From: Pseudorhodobacter ferrugineus DSM 5888
Lineage (GTDB): Bacteria > Pseudomonadota > Alphaproteobacteria > Rhodobacterales > Rhodobacteraceae
NCBI RefSeq assembly: GCF_000420745.1
Contig: NZ_ATVN01000016.1
Span: 21,258-85,257, forward strand
Reading direction: 5' to 3'
Length of the DNA: 64,000 nucleotides
Position 1 is the first letter of the stretch. Each line of letters starts with the position of its first letter. The position numbers and the translations under genes are program-made. Of the stretch, positions 9,334 through 18,075 are shown piece after piece. The notes beneath the pieces are model-generated. The model worked only from the letters and a program-made list of their open reading frames with translations, made no database searches and was not told where the DNA came from.

Positions 9334-9390
9334 GGGGAGGGCTGTCTGCCCTCCCCGAACCCCTCCCGAGGATATTTGTGAACAGAAAAA
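9334..9390. repeat. Hairpin plus short dispersed intergenic motif
   Basis: A perfect 9-bp inverted repeat (GGGGAGGGC, loop TGTCT, GCCCTCCCC; 9334-9356) is followed by CCCTCCCGAGGATATTTGTG-AACAG. A related string (CCTCCGGCGGGGATACTTAG-GAACAG) occurs at about 25450-25473. I infer a dispersed intergenic element. The hairpin could also end transcription of the flavoprotein gene, but there is no clear T-run. Confidence 0.5.
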
Positions 9391-9403
9391 GGCAGGTGTT
9401 GGT

Positions 9404-10822
9404 TTGGGGATTAAGCGGTCGGGATTTTTGAACACGCTATCCGGGCGGTTTTTGCTGCTGACCGTGGCCTTTGTCATGCTGGCCGAAGTCCTGATTTTTG
9501 TGCCCTCGATTGCGCGGTTCCGCGAAGATTATTTGCTGTTGCGGCTGGAAAAGGCGCAGATTGCGTCGTTGGCATTGCTGGCAACGGATGGGATGATCAG
9601 TGCCGAGCTTGAGGCCGAATTGCTGTCGAATGCTGGTGTGTTGAACGTGGTTTTGTGGCGCGACCAGATCCGGCAGCTTATTCTATCATCGCCGATGACC
9701 GAAGAAATTTCGGCGACTTATGATTTGCGGACAGCAACACCATTGTACCTGCTGCGCGATGCCTTGGTGGTGTTGGTCGACAGTCATGATCATGTGGTCC
9801 GCGTGATCGGCAATCCGGTGCAGCAGGCGGGGTCGCTGATTGAAGTCACGATGCCAACCGCGCCTCTGCGTCAGGCGATGATTGAGTATGGGTTGCGCAT
9901 CCTTGTCCTGTCGGCGCTTATTTCGGCCGTGACGGCGACGCTGTTGTTTCTGGCGGCGCGGCGGTTGTTGGTGCAGCCTATTCGCCGCGTGGTGGACCAT
10001 ATGGCACTTTATGCGGATGCGCCCGAGGATGCGCGCAGGGTGATCAAGCCGACATCGCAGGTGGTCGAGTTGCGCGAGGCAGAGGATGCCTTGTTAAGCC
10101 TGCAAACCCAAATGACCGGCGCTTTGCGGCAAAAAGAGCGGCTGGCGCAGCTGGGTTCGGCTGTGGCGAAGATCAGCCATGATTTGCGCAATATCCTGAC
10201 CACGGCGCAGCTGTTTGCCGACCGGATAGAGCGCAGCGCAGATCCGGCGGTGGCGCGCATTGCCCCCAAACTGGTTGGGTCCATCACACGCGCTGTATCG
10301 TTGTGCGAATCGACACTGGCCTTTGGCAAGGCCGAAGAGCCGCCGCCGCGCCTGTCACGCGTAGCCCTCGGCCCCTTGATCGAAGAGGTGATCGAGGCCG
10401 AAGCGCTGGGTGAGCGGGACGGTGTAACCTGTTTGGTTGATGTGCCAATCGGCATGACCCTGCGCGCTGATTCTGAACAGCTGTACCGCATTTTGGCCAA
10501 TCTGATGCGCAATGCCATGCAAGCGCTGGAGGCTACGGGCAAGGACGGTGTGATCGAGGTGTCGGGGGGCGAGACCGATGCGGAATGGTGGATCAAGGTC
10601 GGTGACACGGGGCCGGGGCTGCCAGCGCGCGCCCGCGATCACTTGTTCACCGCGTTTCAGGGGGGCACGCGCAAGGGCGGGTCGGGTCTTGGGCTTGCGA
10701 TCGCGTTTGAGCTGGTGCGCGGGCATGGGGGGCGGTTGGACTTGCTGCGCAGCGATGAGGCAGGGACAGAATTTATGATTCATCTGCCGAAAAAAGACGG
10801 GTTGACCGATACGATCGATTAA
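9404..10822 (+). CDS. Membrane sensor histidine kinase (orphan)
   Basis: Two-component sensor kinase, 472 aa. Membrane segments lie near residues 15-35 and 163-188 and bracket a periplasmic sensor of about 125 aa. A HAMP-like linker follows, then a coiled-coil, the H-box VAKISHDLRNILTTAQLFADR (phospho-accepting His near residue 261), an N-box (LANLMRNAMQAL) and the G-boxes GDTGPGLP and GGSGLGLAIAFELV. The start is TTG at 9404, the only plausible in-frame start nearby, so the N-terminus is the weak point. No response regulator is next to it; partner and signal are unknown. Confidence 0.85.
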   Translation: MGIKRSGFLNTLSGRFLLLTVAFVMLAEVLIFVPSIARFREDYLLLRLEKAQIASLALLATDGMISAELEAELLSNAGVLNVVLWRDQIRQLILSSPMTEEISATYDLRTATPLYLLRDALVVLVDSHDHVVRVIGNPVQQAGSLIEVTMPTAPLRQAMIEYGLRILVLSALISAVTATLLFLAARRLLVQPIRRVVDHMALYADAPEDARRVIKPTSQVVELREAEDALLSLQTQMTGALRQKERLAQLGSAVAKISHDLRNILTTAQLFADRIERSADPAVARIAPKLVGSITRAVSLCESTLAFGKAEEPPPRLSRVALGPLIEEVIEAEALGERDGVTCLVDVPIGMTLRADSEQLYRILANLMRNAMQALEATGKDGVIEVSGGETDAEWWIKVGDTGPGLPARARDHLFTAFQGGTRKGGSGLGLAIAFELVRGHGGRLDLLRSDEAGTEFMIHLPKKDGLTDTID

Positions 10823-10888
10823 AACGGGCAACTTGTTGTTTTCCCCTCTTGCAATGCCCAGCGTGGGGCGTTACATCGCCCCCACTAC

Positions 10889-10965
10889 GCACCCGTAGCT
10901 CAGCTGGATAGAGCATCAGACTACGAATCTGAGGGTCGGGCGTTCGAATCGCTCCGGGTGCACCA
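10889..10965 (+). tRNA. tRNA-Arg (anticodon ACG)
   Basis: Full cloverleaf of 77 bases: acceptor GCACCCG/CGGGTGC, D-arm GCTC/GAGC, anticodon stem TCAGA/TCTGA with loop CTACGAA (anticodon ACG, wobble A expected to become inosine), T-arm with TTCGAAT, and encoded ACCA 3' end. A decayed integrase follows it, marking an old island insertion site. Confidence 0.97.
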
Positions 10966-11055
10966 TTTCCCTTTCATATTCGCCAATCGTACAACGATTT
11001 CATATGCTTGTCGCCTCCCTCGGTCCACATTAAGGTCCACAGGAGGTTCACATTC

Positions 11056-11909
11056 ATGGGTGTTACAGTGACGCTTAAGTATTTGAGCGAGCTGGGCGGG
11101 GGCCGTTGGGAGTATCGGCGGCGGGTGCCAGAATCGGCCAAGGCCGTGGTTGGAAAGTCTGAATGGAAGCGCGTCTTCAGTGCGCGGAACGCGGCGGGTG
11201 TCGCACGGGGTCACGCCAAGGTTGACGCTGAATTCATCGCTGAGATGAGCTTTGCTCTAGACGGCCTAAGTCCTGCACCCGGCTCAGCGTCCCCTCGGAA
11301 GGCTTTCGAGGTTGCCCTGAGGAGGGCTGAAGGTTTGATTGCCGGGGCGGTTGGTCTTGACGACGATGAGGTGCGCGCCATCATGGCGGAGGGGATTGCT
11401 GCGGCCTATCCTGTTGACCCAGAAGATGGTACTGCGCTGGGCATCTCACCCCCGATGACGCTTTGACGATCAAGGCCCTGATGAACCCCGTGAAAGGCGC
11501 GCCGGGGTACTCATTAGGAGATGCTAGAGAACTTTACTTTAACGAACGCATAGGGGCGGGTGATGACCCGAGAAGGCAGGAAGCGCGTAAGCGTTTGGCA
11601 AAGGTGTTTGTACGGGCTGCTGCGGCTGGGCTTCCCGCCTCCACCTTGCTTGTTAATTTGACAAGGCAACACGCGCGGGCGGTGCGGGACCATATACTCA
11701 CTTATGATAAGGCTGGTGGTGGAAAGATCGGCCCCGACTCAGTGAAACGGGACCTCGCCATGATGAAGGCCTTGATTGGCCACGCCCTCCGAGAATTTGA
11801 TTTGAAGAAGACTGCACACAACCCCTTTGAAGGGCTGGAAATTGGCGCTGCATCAGGCAGGGAAAACGAGATCGCCGCGTGCGACAAGCGGGAAGGGGTC
11901 GTCGTCTGA
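11056..11909 (+). pseudogene. Decayed tyrosine-type integrase
   Basis: Remnant of a site-specific recombinase next to tRNA-Arg(ACG). The first part (from ATG 11056, AGGAGG 9 bases upstream) reads as the N-terminal DUF6538-type domain of phage/island integrases (LKYLSELGGGRWEYRRRVPE). A frameshift near 11460 moves the frame; the second part (11463-11909) has the SAM-like core-binding domain (SLGDARELYFNER ... SVKRDLAMMKALIGHALREF ... NPFEGLEI). The catalytic domain with R-H-R-Y is absent. Two copies of GGTCCACA (11022 and 11034) lie between the tRNA and this gene. Confidence 0.75.
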
Positions 11910-12328
11910 GGGCGTGTTCAGTTTGATCATGGGTTCGTCTTCTACAACGTATTTCGAACAAATTGCTCAACTCGCAGACCGTGTTCTGGCCGAGTCAAAG
12001 TCAGCGATATCATCTGCCTGAGAGGGTCGACATCATCAGCGCCTGATTAGGCTGGCTCGCTGTCACACAACAAGTTCAACACTATATTGAGGTGGGGCTC
12101 TGTTTCGGACTTTCAGGCTACTTAAGTGTTTCACGAGAAACCATGCGGATTTGGGATCGCTTGCTTGCATCAATTCGAGGATCGTCAGGTTTTCACACGA
12201 TCCAGCCAGCCTTCGGTAGAACACGTTATGGGATGCTCACTGGCTTCAATTTCTGCCAATTAGCATCCCAATAATGTTCCAATACGCCGATTTTATATTT
12301 ATCTAACGTATTGATTTTGATATAAAAA
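11910..12328. other. Island scar with no recognisable gene
   Basis: About 420 bases following the decayed integrase. No open frame longer than about 60 codons gives a recognisable product. The composition is more A+T-rich than the flanking core genes, especially at 12280-12330. Probably eroded remains of an element once integrated at the tRNA. Confidence 0.5.
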
Positions 12329-13819
12329 CTATACCGAAAGGCAGATGTATTTCATCTCCAGATAGTCTTCCATTCCGTGGTGGCTGCCCTCGCGGCCAAG
12401 GCCGGATTGTTTGACGCCGCCAAAGGGAGCGACCTCGGTCGAGATGATTCCGGTGTTCACACCAACGATGCCGTATTCAAGGCCTTCCTGCACGCGCGTT
12501 ACGCGGCCGATGTTTTGGGCGTAGAAATAGGCGGCAAGGCCAAAGATCGTGTCATTGGCGTAACCGATGACCTCTTCTTCGGTGTCGAATTTGAACAAAG
12601 GCGCCATCGGGCCAAAGGTTTCTTCCTTGGCGACGATCATGTTTTGGGTCACGCCGGTGACGATAGTGGGTTCAAAATACGATCCACCCAGCGCGTGGCG
12701 TTTGCCGCCTGCAACCACTTTGCCGCCTTTGGCAATTGCATCGGCGATATGTTCTTCGACTTTTTCCACGGCGGCCACGTTGACCAAGGGGCCAAATTCG
12801 ACCGTTTCGGTCAAGCCATCCCCCACGCGGGTTTTGGCCAAGGCTTCGCCCAGCTTTTTCGCAAAGGCGTCATAAACCCCAGCTTGCACATAAATTCGGT
12901 TTGCGCAGACGCAGGTCTGGCCGTTGTTGCGGAATTTCGACGCCATCGCACCTTGCACGGCTGCATCCAGATCGGCGTCATCAAACACGATGAACGGCGC
13001 GTTGCCGCCCAGTTCCATCGAACATTTCATCACCTGATCGGCGGCTTGTTTCAGCAAGATCCGCCCGACTTCGGTGGACCCTGTAAAGGTCAGTTTGCGC
13101 ACGGTATGGTTTTCACAAAACTCTTTGCCGATGTCTGACGATTTCTTCGAGGTGATGACCGAGAAGATCCCTTTGGGCAGGCCCGCACGATCCGCCAAAA
13201 CGGCCAGCGCAAGCGCCGAAAGCGGTGTTTCTGCGGCAGGGCGGGCGACAAAGCCGCAACCGGCAGCAAGGGCGGGGCCGCATTTGCGCGTAATCATCGC
13301 ATTTGGAAAGTTCCACGGCGTGATCGACCCCACAACCCCGATGGGCTGCTTCAACACTGTGATGCGCTTGTCTTTCATATGGCCGGGGATGGTTTCGCCG
13401 TAAACGCGCTTGGCCTCTTCGGCAAACCATTCGATGAAGCTGGCACCGTAGGCGACTTCGCCCTTGGCCTCGGCCAGTGGTTTGCCCATCTCGGCCGTCA
13501 GGATCGCGCCCAGATCATCCTGGTTCGCCATCATCAGGTTGTACCAAGCGCGCAGAATATTGGCGCGTTCCTTGGCGGTGCGGCTGGCCCAATCTTTCAT
13601 CGCGATTTCGGCGGCGGCAATGGCGCGGGCGGTTTCCGCACGGCCAAGGTTCGGCACAGAACAGATCACATCATTGCGGGCGGGGTTGGTCACGTCAAAG
13701 GTCGCGCCGTCATCGGCGTCGATCCATTCGCCTGCCACATAGGCTTTTGTCACCAGCAGGCTTGGGTCTTTCAACATCGCGCGCAAATCGGTTGCGGTGG
13801 ATTTTGCAGTCATTGCCAT
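12329..13819 (-). CDS. gabD: Succinate-semialdehyde dehydrogenase (NAD(P)+)
   Basis: Aldehyde dehydrogenase superfamily enzyme of the GabD type, oxidising succinate semialdehyde to succinate (GABA and related catabolism). Visible: TPWNFPNAMITRK (cofactor loop), FTGSTEVGR, ELGGNAPFIVF with the catalytic Glu, and NNGQTCVCANR with the catalytic Cys. The second cysteine two residues after the nucleophile (CVC) is typical of redox-regulated GabD. ATG at 13819 is supported by GGGAGG 5 bases upstream. 496 aa is slightly long owing to the N-terminus. GabD is the best subfamily match; related semialdehyde substrates remain possible. Confidence 0.87.
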   Translation of the reverse strand: MAMTAKSTATDLRAMLKDPSLLVTKAYVAGEWIDADDGATFDVTNPARNDVICSVPNLGRAETARAIAAAEIAMKDWASRTAKERANILRAWYNLMMANQDDLGAILTAEMGKPLAEAKGEVAYGASFIEWFAEEAKRVYGETIPGHMKDKRITVLKQPIGVVGSITPWNFPNAMITRKCGPALAAGCGFVARPAAETPLSALALAVLADRAGLPKGIFSVITSKKSSDIGKEFCENHTVRKLTFTGSTEVGRILLKQAADQVMKCSMELGGNAPFIVFDDADLDAAVQGAMASKFRNNGQTCVCANRIYVQAGVYDAFAKKLGEALAKTRVGDGLTETVEFGPLVNVAAVEKVEEHIADAIAKGGKVVAGGKRHALGGSYFEPTIVTGVTQNMIVAKEETFGPMAPLFKFDTEEEVIGYANDTIFGLAAYFYAQNIGRVTRVQEGLEYGIVGVNTGIISTEVAPFGGVKQSGLGREGSHHGMEDYLEMKYICLSV

Positions 13820-13900
13820 TCGGGCCTCCCATTTTGGTTTGGCATATGCAAATCATGGGCGAACAGGGAAGTCCAGTTCCCCGACAAGATTGGAGCTATC

Positions 13901-14680
13901 ATGGATATGGATCTGGCCTATGCCAATGGCGCGTTTATCGCGGATGCCGCCACTTATCCGCCAAAATGGGCCGCAGCGGCGGCGGCGTTTCGTGAGGAGT
14001 TGGGCGCGCGGGCGCGGTTGGGTTTGGCTTACGGGGCGGGCGCACGGCAGCAGTTTGATTTGTTCATGCCTGTGGGGGTGCCGCGCGGGGCGGTGACATT
14101 CATCCACGGCGGCTATTGGTTGCAGTTTGACCGGAGTCTGTGGTCGCATCTGGCGGCGGGCGTGGTGGCGCGGGGCTGGGCCTGTGCGATGCCGTCCTAT
14201 ACCCTCGCCCCCGATGCGCGGATTGGACAGATGACGCAGGAAATGGTGGCTGCCGTGGCCGCGATTTCGGCGCAGGTGGCCGGGCCGATGGTGGTGACGG
14301 GTCATTCGGCAGGCGGGCATTTAAGTGCGCGGATGGGCTGCGCGGATGTGGATGTAAGGGGCGTTGTGCGGGTTGTACCTATTTCGCCCCTGACAGATTT
14401 GGAACCGATTGCTCTGACCAAGATGCAGGAAGCCCTGCGTCTGGACGCAGTTGAGATTGAGGCCGAGAGCCCCGCGCGCCACCCCTTGCGCCAAGGTGTT
14501 CAGGCGCATGTCTGGGTTGGCGGGCAGGAACGCCCCAGCTTTTTGTGGCAAGCGCGCCTGCTGTCCGAGGCATGGGGGTGCGATTGGACCGTAAGCGCGG
14601 GCAAGCACCATTTTGATGTGATTGATGCGCTGCAAGACCCGAATTCGGATTTGGTTAAGGTGCTGGTCGGCGGGCTGTGA
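13901..14680 (+). CDS. Alpha/beta hydrolase (carboxylesterase/formamidase-like)
   Basis: Serine hydrolase of the BD-FAE/kynurenine formamidase-like group, 259 aa. The oxyanion motif HGGYW (residues 67-71), the nucleophile elbow GHSAGGH and a late catalytic His in GKHHFDVID are visible; the acid is probably the Asp/Glu in HVWVGGQERPSF. No signal peptide, so cytosolic. ATG at 13901 has TGGAG just upstream. It diverges from gabD across 81 bases and converges on the RND pump gene. Substrate unknown; no kyn genes are nearby. Confidence 0.8.
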   Translation: MDMDLAYANGAFIADAATYPPKWAAAAAAFREELGARARLGLAYGAGARQQFDLFMPVGVPRGAVTFIHGGYWLQFDRSLWSHLAAGVVARGWACAMPSYTLAPDARIGQMTQEMVAAVAAISAQVAGPMVVTGHSAGGHLSARMGCADVDVRGVVRVVPISPLTDLEPIALTKMQEALRLDAVEIEAESPARHPLRQGVQAHVWVGGQERPSFLWQARLLSEAWGCDWTVSAGKHHFDVIDALQDPNSDLVKVLVGGL

Positions 14681-14686
14681 CGGGGT

Positions 14687-17600
14687 TTAGGTTGCGGGGC
14701 GCAAGACCACCAGCGCCGCTGCATAGGCCAGCAGCGCCATTGCAACCACGCCTGCAATAAACAGCAAGAACGCCGCCCCCAGCGCCCCCATCGCAGGGGC
14801 GAGGCCCGCAAACGGAGCCACCAAGGCGCCCGTCACGATCACCCAGCCAAGGGTCAGCCCGAACCAGACGATCATCGCCAAGCCAGCCCCGCCAAGCAAA
14901 AACCGTGCGCGCTGGGCCGTTGCGGCATGGCTGCGCAATCCGCGGCGCAGCGCGCGGAACTGGCGGCCGACATCAGCCTGTACCGCCAGAATGGCTGGCA
15001 CCAAGACCAAGACCAACAGCATCCCAAAGCCCAACCCGTAAACCAAGGTAATCACCGTCGGGCGCAGGAATTCTGCTTGTGATGACCGCTCATACAGCAG
15101 GGGGGTAAGGCCCATGACGGTGGTCGCGGTGGTCAGGAATACTGGGCGCAAACGGTCAGCCACGGCATCAATGATCGCCGGATACAGCCCGCGCTTTTCG
15201 GAATATTCGTCGATTGTGGATACCAAGACGATGGAATCATTGATAATAATCCCTGTCATCCCGATCATGCCGACAATGGAAAAGATCGAAAGCGGCACGT
15301 CCCACGCATTATGCCCATAAATCGCGCCGATCATGCCAAAGGGGATCACGACCATCACAACCACGGGGCGGGTCCAGCTGGCAAAGACCCATGCCAGCAC
15401 CATGTAAATCCCCAACAGGCAAAAGATCAGGCCAAGGGTCGCATCGCCCAGAAATTCGCGTTCCTGTTCGGCAAGGCCGGACTGGCGGGTGGTCACGCCG
15501 AAATCCTGTTCCAGCTTTGGCAAGATCTCCTCGGTCATGGCCCGCTGCACCTCGGCGGCGCGGGCGGGGTCATCTTCGGAAATGTCACCCGAAACGGTCA
15601 CGATGCGCAGGCCATTTTCGCGGCGGATGGTGGAAAACCCCGATCTGCGGTCGACCGTCACAATATCGCCCAAAGGCACATAAACGCCGGGCGACGCGCG
15701 CAGCAGCGTGCTTTCCAAAAAATCGGCGGTCAGTTCCGATTGCGGCAATTCCACGCGCACCGTTGCCGTGCGTGGCCCATCGGGAAAGGTTGCGGCTTCG
15801 ATGCCGTTCAGGCGTTCGCGCAGGTTGCGGCCCAGCGTGTCGATGCCAAACCCCAAGGCCTGCCCTTGCGGCGTGAGTGACAAGATCAGCTCTTCCTTGT
15901 CATAGGCAAGGCTGTCTTCGAGTGCCGACACTTCGGGGAACGGGGTCATCGCGGTTTTCAACGCCTCGGCTGCGGCCTTGAGCGTGGTGGCATCGGCGCC
16001 GGAAATATCGACCGATAGGGCATCGCCGCCCGGGCCAAAGCGGCCCCCGCGAAAGCTGAGTTCCTCTAGCAGCGGGTGCGAAACCACTTCGTCTTGCAGG
16101 TCGGCCACAAAGGCCGAGGAAGTATAGCTGCGGTCATCGGGGTCAATCAGTTCCATCGCAATGCCGCCCAAAAGGTCGGCATCTTTGGTGTCGGCGCTGG
16201 ACAGTCCGCGCCCGGATCCGCCGCCGATTTCGGCCATCACAAAGGTTGTGGGGTTCAGCCCATGTTCGGCCGTGTAGCGGGCTGTCACCGCATCGGTGGC
16301 GCGCTGCAATTCGCGCATCATGGCAAATGTATCGTCGCGCGTGGCCGAAGGCAGCATCGAGAAATTACCCGTGACCGAGGATTGTTCAGGCGAGTTGAAG
16401 AAGCGGAATTTCAAATCGCCGCTGATGAACAACGCGGCTTGGGTCGCCAGCAAAAACACCGCAAAGGCGATGGTCACAGCCCGCCCACGGATCACCAAGG
16501 CGGTAAAGGGGCGGATTGCGACGCGGATCAGCCATTGCAGGCCTTTGTTCATTTGCCGCGACGGCCAGTCATACCACGCCTCTTCGCGGGCGGCGCGCAA
16601 GGCGTGGGCCATATGGTTGGGCAGGATCAAAAAGCATTCCACAAGGCTTGCCATCAGCACCGCGATCACGGTGAAGGGGATGTCGGCAATCAAGGTGCCA
16701 AACCGCCCGCCAATCGTGACCAAGCCCGCAAAGGCAATCACCGTGGTGAGGGTCGAGGCGATAACAGGCATGGCCATGCGATTGGCGGCGTTTTCCGATG
16801 CTTCAATCGCCCCTTCGCCCAAGTGACGCGCGCGAAAATCGGCGTGTTCGCCCACGACAATCGCATCATCCACCACGATGCCAAGCGTGATGATCAGCGC
16901 GAACAGCGAGATCATGTTGATGGTCAGCCCAAAGGCATACATGATCGCCACCGCCGCTAGCAGTGACACCGGAATCCCCGCCGCCACCCACAGCGCCGTG
17001 CGCGCGTTCAGGAACAAGAACAGCAAGGCCACGACCAAACCAAGCCCCATAGCTGCGTTATCCAGCAGCAATTCCAACCGTGCCGAAATGTATTCGGCCC
17101 GCGCGCGCACCAACTCGACCTTAACCTCGGGTGGCAGAAGGGGGGTCATTTTGTCGACCACCGTTTGCACATTCGCCTGCATTCGGATCGCATCGCCCGT
17201 GTCGTTGCGATCAATCCGCACGGTCATTGCAGGATTTGCACCGACATAGGTTGCACGCCCACGGTCAGCAGGTTCATTGCGTACGCTGGCCACATCGCCC
17301 ACCGTTAGGGTGGTGCCATCGCTGGCTTGGCGCAGCACAATCGCGCGAATTTGGTCTGCCGTTCGCGCCTCTTGCCCCGTGCGCACGCGGGATGCACCGC
17401 CGCCCACTTCGCCAGCGGGGGCCGAGCTGGTAGCCGCCGCAATGGCCGCCGCAATTTCAGCCATCGTTACGTCATGGCGGATCAGGTTAACCGAAGGCAC
17501 CTCGATCCCGATCTGCGGATCTGCCATCCCCTGAATCGTGGTGCGGGTGATGCCTTGGTCAAACAGGCGGGCCACAAATTCATCCGCGAACCGGCCCAAC

Positions 17601-18073
17601 TGGTCGACCGCAACGGGGCCGGTGATGACCACATCGGTCACACGGTCGCGCCACGCTCCCCGCCGGACCACGGGGTCATCGGCATCGGATGGCAAGGTAT
17701 TGATGCTGTCGACCGCCGATTGCACATCTTCGGCGGCTTGTGACAAATCGGTGCCCGGCTCGAATTCCAGCGTGATCCGTGCGGACCCTTCAGAGGCAAG
17801 CGACGTTGCATCCGTCACCCCGTCGACGGTCAAAAGAGCGGGTTCCAAGACCTGCACAATGGCGTGGTCCACATCTTCGGCCCCAGCCCCGTCCCAGGCC
17901 ACGGCAACGGTCACTTCCGAGATAATGACATCGGGGAAAAACTGCGCGCGGATACGGGTGGTGGCCGCAAGCCCCGCGACGATCATCACCGCCAACAGCA
18001 GGTTTGACAGCGTATGATGCCGCGTGAAATACGACAAAATGCCCTTGGCCCGACCTGTGCGCGGCTTTGCCAT
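14687..18073 (-). CDS. RND family efflux transporter permease
   Basis: Large inner-membrane pump (1128 aa) of the AcrB/HAE1-like resistance-nodulation-division superfamily, driven by proton influx. Two homologous halves are visible, each with a leading helix, a periplasmic porter domain and clustered membrane helices. TM4 carries GIVVDDAIVVGE with the paired aspartates of the proton relay; the second half has GMIGMTGIIINDSIVLVSTIDE. A C-terminal extension with two further membrane helices (about residues 1065-1125) follows the usual core. It is 2 bases downstream of the adaptor gene; no outer-membrane factor is adjacent. Confidence 0.93.
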   Translation of the reverse strand: MAKPRTGRAKGILSYFTRHHTLSNLLLAVMIVAGLAATTRIRAQFFPDVIISEVTVAVAWDGAGAEDVDHAIVQVLEPALLTVDGVTDATSLASEGSARITLEFEPGTDLSQAAEDVQSAVDSINTLPSDADDPVVRRGAWRDRVTDVVITGPVAVDQLGRFADEFVARLFDQGITRTTIQGMADPQIGIEVPSVNLIRHDVTMAEIAAAIAAATSSAPAGEVGGGASRVRTGQEARTADQIRAIVLRQASDGTTLTVGDVASVRNEPADRGRATYVGANPAMTVRIDRNDTGDAIRMQANVQTVVDKMTPLLPPEVKVELVRARAEYISARLELLLDNAAMGLGLVVALLFLFLNARTALWVAAGIPVSLLAAVAIMYAFGLTINMISLFALIITLGIVVDDAIVVGEHADFRARHLGEGAIEASENAANRMAMPVIASTLTTVIAFAGLVTIGGRFGTLIADIPFTVIAVLMASLVECFLILPNHMAHALRAAREEAWYDWPSRQMNKGLQWLIRVAIRPFTALVIRGRAVTIAFAVFLLATQAALFISGDLKFRFFNSPEQSSVTGNFSMLPSATRDDTFAMMRELQRATDAVTARYTAEHGLNPTTFVMAEIGGGSGRGLSSADTKDADLLGGIAMELIDPDDRSYTSSAFVADLQDEVVSHPLLEELSFRGGRFGPGGDALSVDISGADATTLKAAAEALKTAMTPFPEVSALEDSLAYDKEELILSLTPQGQALGFGIDTLGRNLRERLNGIEAATFPDGPRTATVRVELPQSELTADFLESTLLRASPGVYVPLGDIVTVDRRSGFSTIRRENGLRIVTVSGDISEDDPARAAEVQRAMTEEILPKLEQDFGVTTRQSGLAEQEREFLGDATLGLIFCLLGIYMVLAWVFASWTRPVVVMVVIPFGMIGAIYGHNAWDVPLSIFSIVGMIGMTGIIINDSIVLVSTIDEYSEKRGLYPAIIDAVADRLRPVFLTTATTVMGLTPLLYERSSQAEFLRPTVITLVYGLGFGMLLVLVLVPAILAVQADVGRQFRALRRGLRSHAATAQRARFLLGGAGLAMIVWFGLTLGWVIVTGALVAPFAGLAPAMGALGAAFLLFIAGVVAMALLAYAAALVVLRPAT

Positions 18074-18075
18074 TG

